This document shows, in pieces, positions 42,490 to 43,627 of a stretch of DNA of 43,627 nucleotides (position 1 is the first letter of the stretch; every line of letters begins with the position of its first letter). This DNA comes from a virus: IMG/VR virus record IMGVR_UViG_3300019871_000004, positions 1 through 43,627 of that record, one strand, 5' to 3'. The position numbers were made by a program, and so were the translations under genes. The notes under the pieces were generated by a model. It was not told the origin of the DNA. It worked only from the letters and a program-made list of their open reading frames with translations, and did not search any database.

Positions 42490-42644
42490 TCGTCATCGCA
42501 GCAGTCGTCGTCGCCCTGTTGATCCTCGGCGGCGGCATCACCTACCTGGGTCGGCCGAAGCCGAAGACCGGCCCCCGCATCACCCCGATCCGCGAAGAGC
42601 GCGACTGGGAATTTCCAGACCGCAACGAAGGGAACGCCGAATGA
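42486..42644 (+). CDS. Small membrane protein
   Basis: 52 residues from TTG in a TTGA overlap. One N-terminal membrane helix (IVIAAVVVALLILGGGITYL) is followed by a basic-then-acidic soluble tail (GRPKPKTGPRITPIREERDW). It is coupled to both neighbours by four-base overlaps. Early-expressed membrane peptides of this size may modify the host envelope; nothing more can be said. Confidence 0.6.
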   Translation: MIVIAAVVVALLILGGGITYLGRPKPKTGPRITPIREERDWEFPDRNEGNAE

Positions 42645-43183
42645 AGACCTACGAAGGACTCGAAGCAGCGCTCGCGGTGATCGAGGACCCGAACAGATGG
42701 TGCCAGGGCAAGATGCTCTCCGGCGATCGCAGGTGCGCGCTGGGCGCCTTCGACGACGTCCTCTTCAACCACAAGGACCGCGCGACCTTCGCCGGAATGA
42801 AGATCGCGCTGGAGCGGGGAAAGACGCTGCTCGGGACGCTGGCGTCGGCCAGGTCGCCGATGCCCCCCGACTTCGAGCCCGAGCAGGTCATCGCCGCCTT
42901 CAACGACACCCACGCCCACGGTGACGTCGTCGCGCTGTTCCAGGAGGCGATCCGCGCCAGCAAGGGAGCCGAGGCCGGTCAGTTGAAGTACGCGGTCCCG
43001 CTCAAGGCCAGCTACTTCAAGGCCACCGACAAACCATCCGAGCAGCCCTGGGGGCCGAGCTACACGACGATCTCCTGGGACGAGGCCCCCAAGGCGGTCC
43101 CGATCCCGATGGGCCACGACTACAAACAGCAGTTGACGGCTCTGAAGGTTGCGTTCGACGAAAAGGAGCTGGCGCACGCATGA
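42641..43183 (+). CDS. DUF6197-like protein
   Basis: 180 residues. WCQGKMLSGDRRCALGAFD and, later, VIAAFNDTHAHGDVVALFQE, AI match the order and spacing of DUF6197-like actinobacterial and phage proteins (WxxG.....RxCxxGA, then FND......DVxAxFxxAI). The function of that family is unknown. The C-terminal third (YAVPLKASYFKATDKPSEQ and following) looks like an added domain. It has ATGA overlaps at both ends. Confidence 0.6.
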   Translation: MKTYEGLEAALAVIEDPNRWCQGKMLSGDRRCALGAFDDVLFNHKDRATFAGMKIALERGKTLLGTLASARSPMPPDFEPEQVIAAFNDTHAHGDVVALFQEAIRASKGAEAGQLKYAVPLKASYFKATDKPSEQPWGPSYTTISWDEAPKAVPIPMGHDYKQQLTALKVAFDEKELAHA

Positions 43184-43627
43184 GCCAGGAGTACGCCATC
43201 ACCACGGTCGGCCCTCCCCGGCCGTGGCAGAACAAGCGTGGCGATCAGATGGTCTCCTACGACGTCGGCATCGAGGGCGTCTACGGCACTGTCGAGTGGG
43301 CGCGGAAACCCGACTCCGACCCGCCCGTCGCGGGCTCGACCACGCCGCTCTCGAACATCGAAGACACGACGTACGGGAAGAAGCTGAAAGTCGACTGGGA
43401 CGCGGTCAAAGCCGGAGGGTCGGGAGGCCCCCCGGCGACCAGCTCGGCGGGCTCGGCCAACTTCGGCGGCGACTATCAGCGCCCGCTCCGCCCCGAGGTC
43501 CAGCGGGCGATCCAGCGCCAGCACTCCCAGGAGATGGCGCTTCGCTTCCTCGCCCTCAACAGGCAGTCGCCGTCTTACGAGGACGTCTTCAAGGCCGCCG
43601 ACGCCTTCGACGCCGACATCAACCGCC
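43180..43627 (+). CDS. SSB-like protein, N-terminal part (continues at 138-532)
   Basis: ATG at 43180 overlaps the previous stop. The first 75 residues are beta-rich (YAITTVGPPRPWQNKRGDQM, then SYDVGIEGVYGTVEWARKPD and YGKKLKVDW), as in an OB fold; a Gly/Ser linker and a helical part follow (RPEVQRAIQRQHSQ). The frame reaches the end of the window and continues at bases 138-532 after circular closure, giving about 290 residues in all. The single-strand-binding assignment rests on this plan and on the acidic patch near the C terminus. Confidence 0.5.
   Translation, partial: MSQEYAITTVGPPRPWQNKRGDQMVSYDVGIEGVYGTVEWARKPDSDPPVAGSTTPLSNIEDTTYGKKLKVDWDAVKAGGSGGPPATSSAGSANFGGDYQRPLRPEVQRAIQRQHSQEMALRFLALNRQSPSYEDVFKAADAFDADINR
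43502..43627. repeat. Terminal direct repeat, copy 2
   Basis: Identical to bases 12-137. It lies inside the SSB-like gene that begins at 43180 and continues at 138-532 after circular closure. Confidence 0.9.

Noticed and set aside
42486-42644. Holin
   Set aside because: One membrane helix with a charged tail would be possible, but it lies in the early block, far from the endolysin and the better holin at 39596.
1-43627. DNA or RNA polymerase gene
   Set aside because: No frame carries polymerase motifs. The phage seems to depend on the host enzymes through its initiator and loader.

Overview
The window is one nearly complete genome of a temperate, short-tailed double-stranded DNA phage. Positions 12-137 repeat exactly as 43502-43627, so the contig closes into a circle of about 43,490 bp. 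One gene runs across the join. The first 11 bases are an inverted copy of 43488-43498 and look like an assembly or amplification artefact. The DNA is GC-rich, uses ATG, GTG and TTG starts, and packs genes into ATGA/GTGA/TTGA overlaps. Its lysis enzymes look like NlpC/P60 peptidases. All this fits an actinobacterial host, but nothing in the sequence names the host.

Layout: (1) 42187-43627 joined to 12-9662, mostly plus strand: an SSB-like protein, small zinc-binding proteins, a replication initiator with a possible internal origin, a G39P-like helicase loader, an excisionase-like protein, a tyrosine integrase, a 272-bp iteron region that may be attP, a DUF3102-like DNA-binding protein, an HNH protein, a Fic protein and a possible small terminase. 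(2) 10064-12248, minus strand: small accessory cistrons separated by two kinds of recurring RNA-like structure and a repeated CAGTCCACTA box. (3) 12309-12891: a control region with iterons, an AT microsatellite and direct repeats. (4) 12892-16194, plus strand: many tiny overlapping genes, including ribbon-helix-helix and XRE regulators. (5) 16195-16718, minus strand: two paralogous ArsR-like regulators. (6) 16812-40253, plus strand: the late operon with NlpC/P60 protein, TerL, depolymerase-like protein, portal, scaffold, coat, adaptor, nozzle, fibre, three internal (ejection) proteins, membrane proteins, endolysin, holin and Hjc-like nuclease. It is interrupted by one opposite-strand gene for a secreted protein. 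(7) 40201-42020, minus strand: a zinc-ribbon protein, a winged-helix protein, a coiled-coil protein and an XRE repressor, with a palindromic operator between it and the rightward genes.

How it fits together: integrase and excisionase, the 41.6-42.0 kb repressor and the iterons would control lysogeny. No DNA polymerase is present, so the initiator and loader presumably recruit host replication. There is no tape-measure or tail-tube gene, and the tubular-A-like adaptor, nozzle and three large internal proteins indicate podovirus-type morphology.

Most unusual: four genes whose only sensible start is a CTG overlapping the upstream TGA (CTGA), among them the Fic protein, the tail adaptor and the Hjc-like nuclease; two T-arm-like RNA minihelices that begin at stop codons and show compensatory base changes; a second covarying stop-codon-linked hairpin family; and an 11-bp iteron found at four places.
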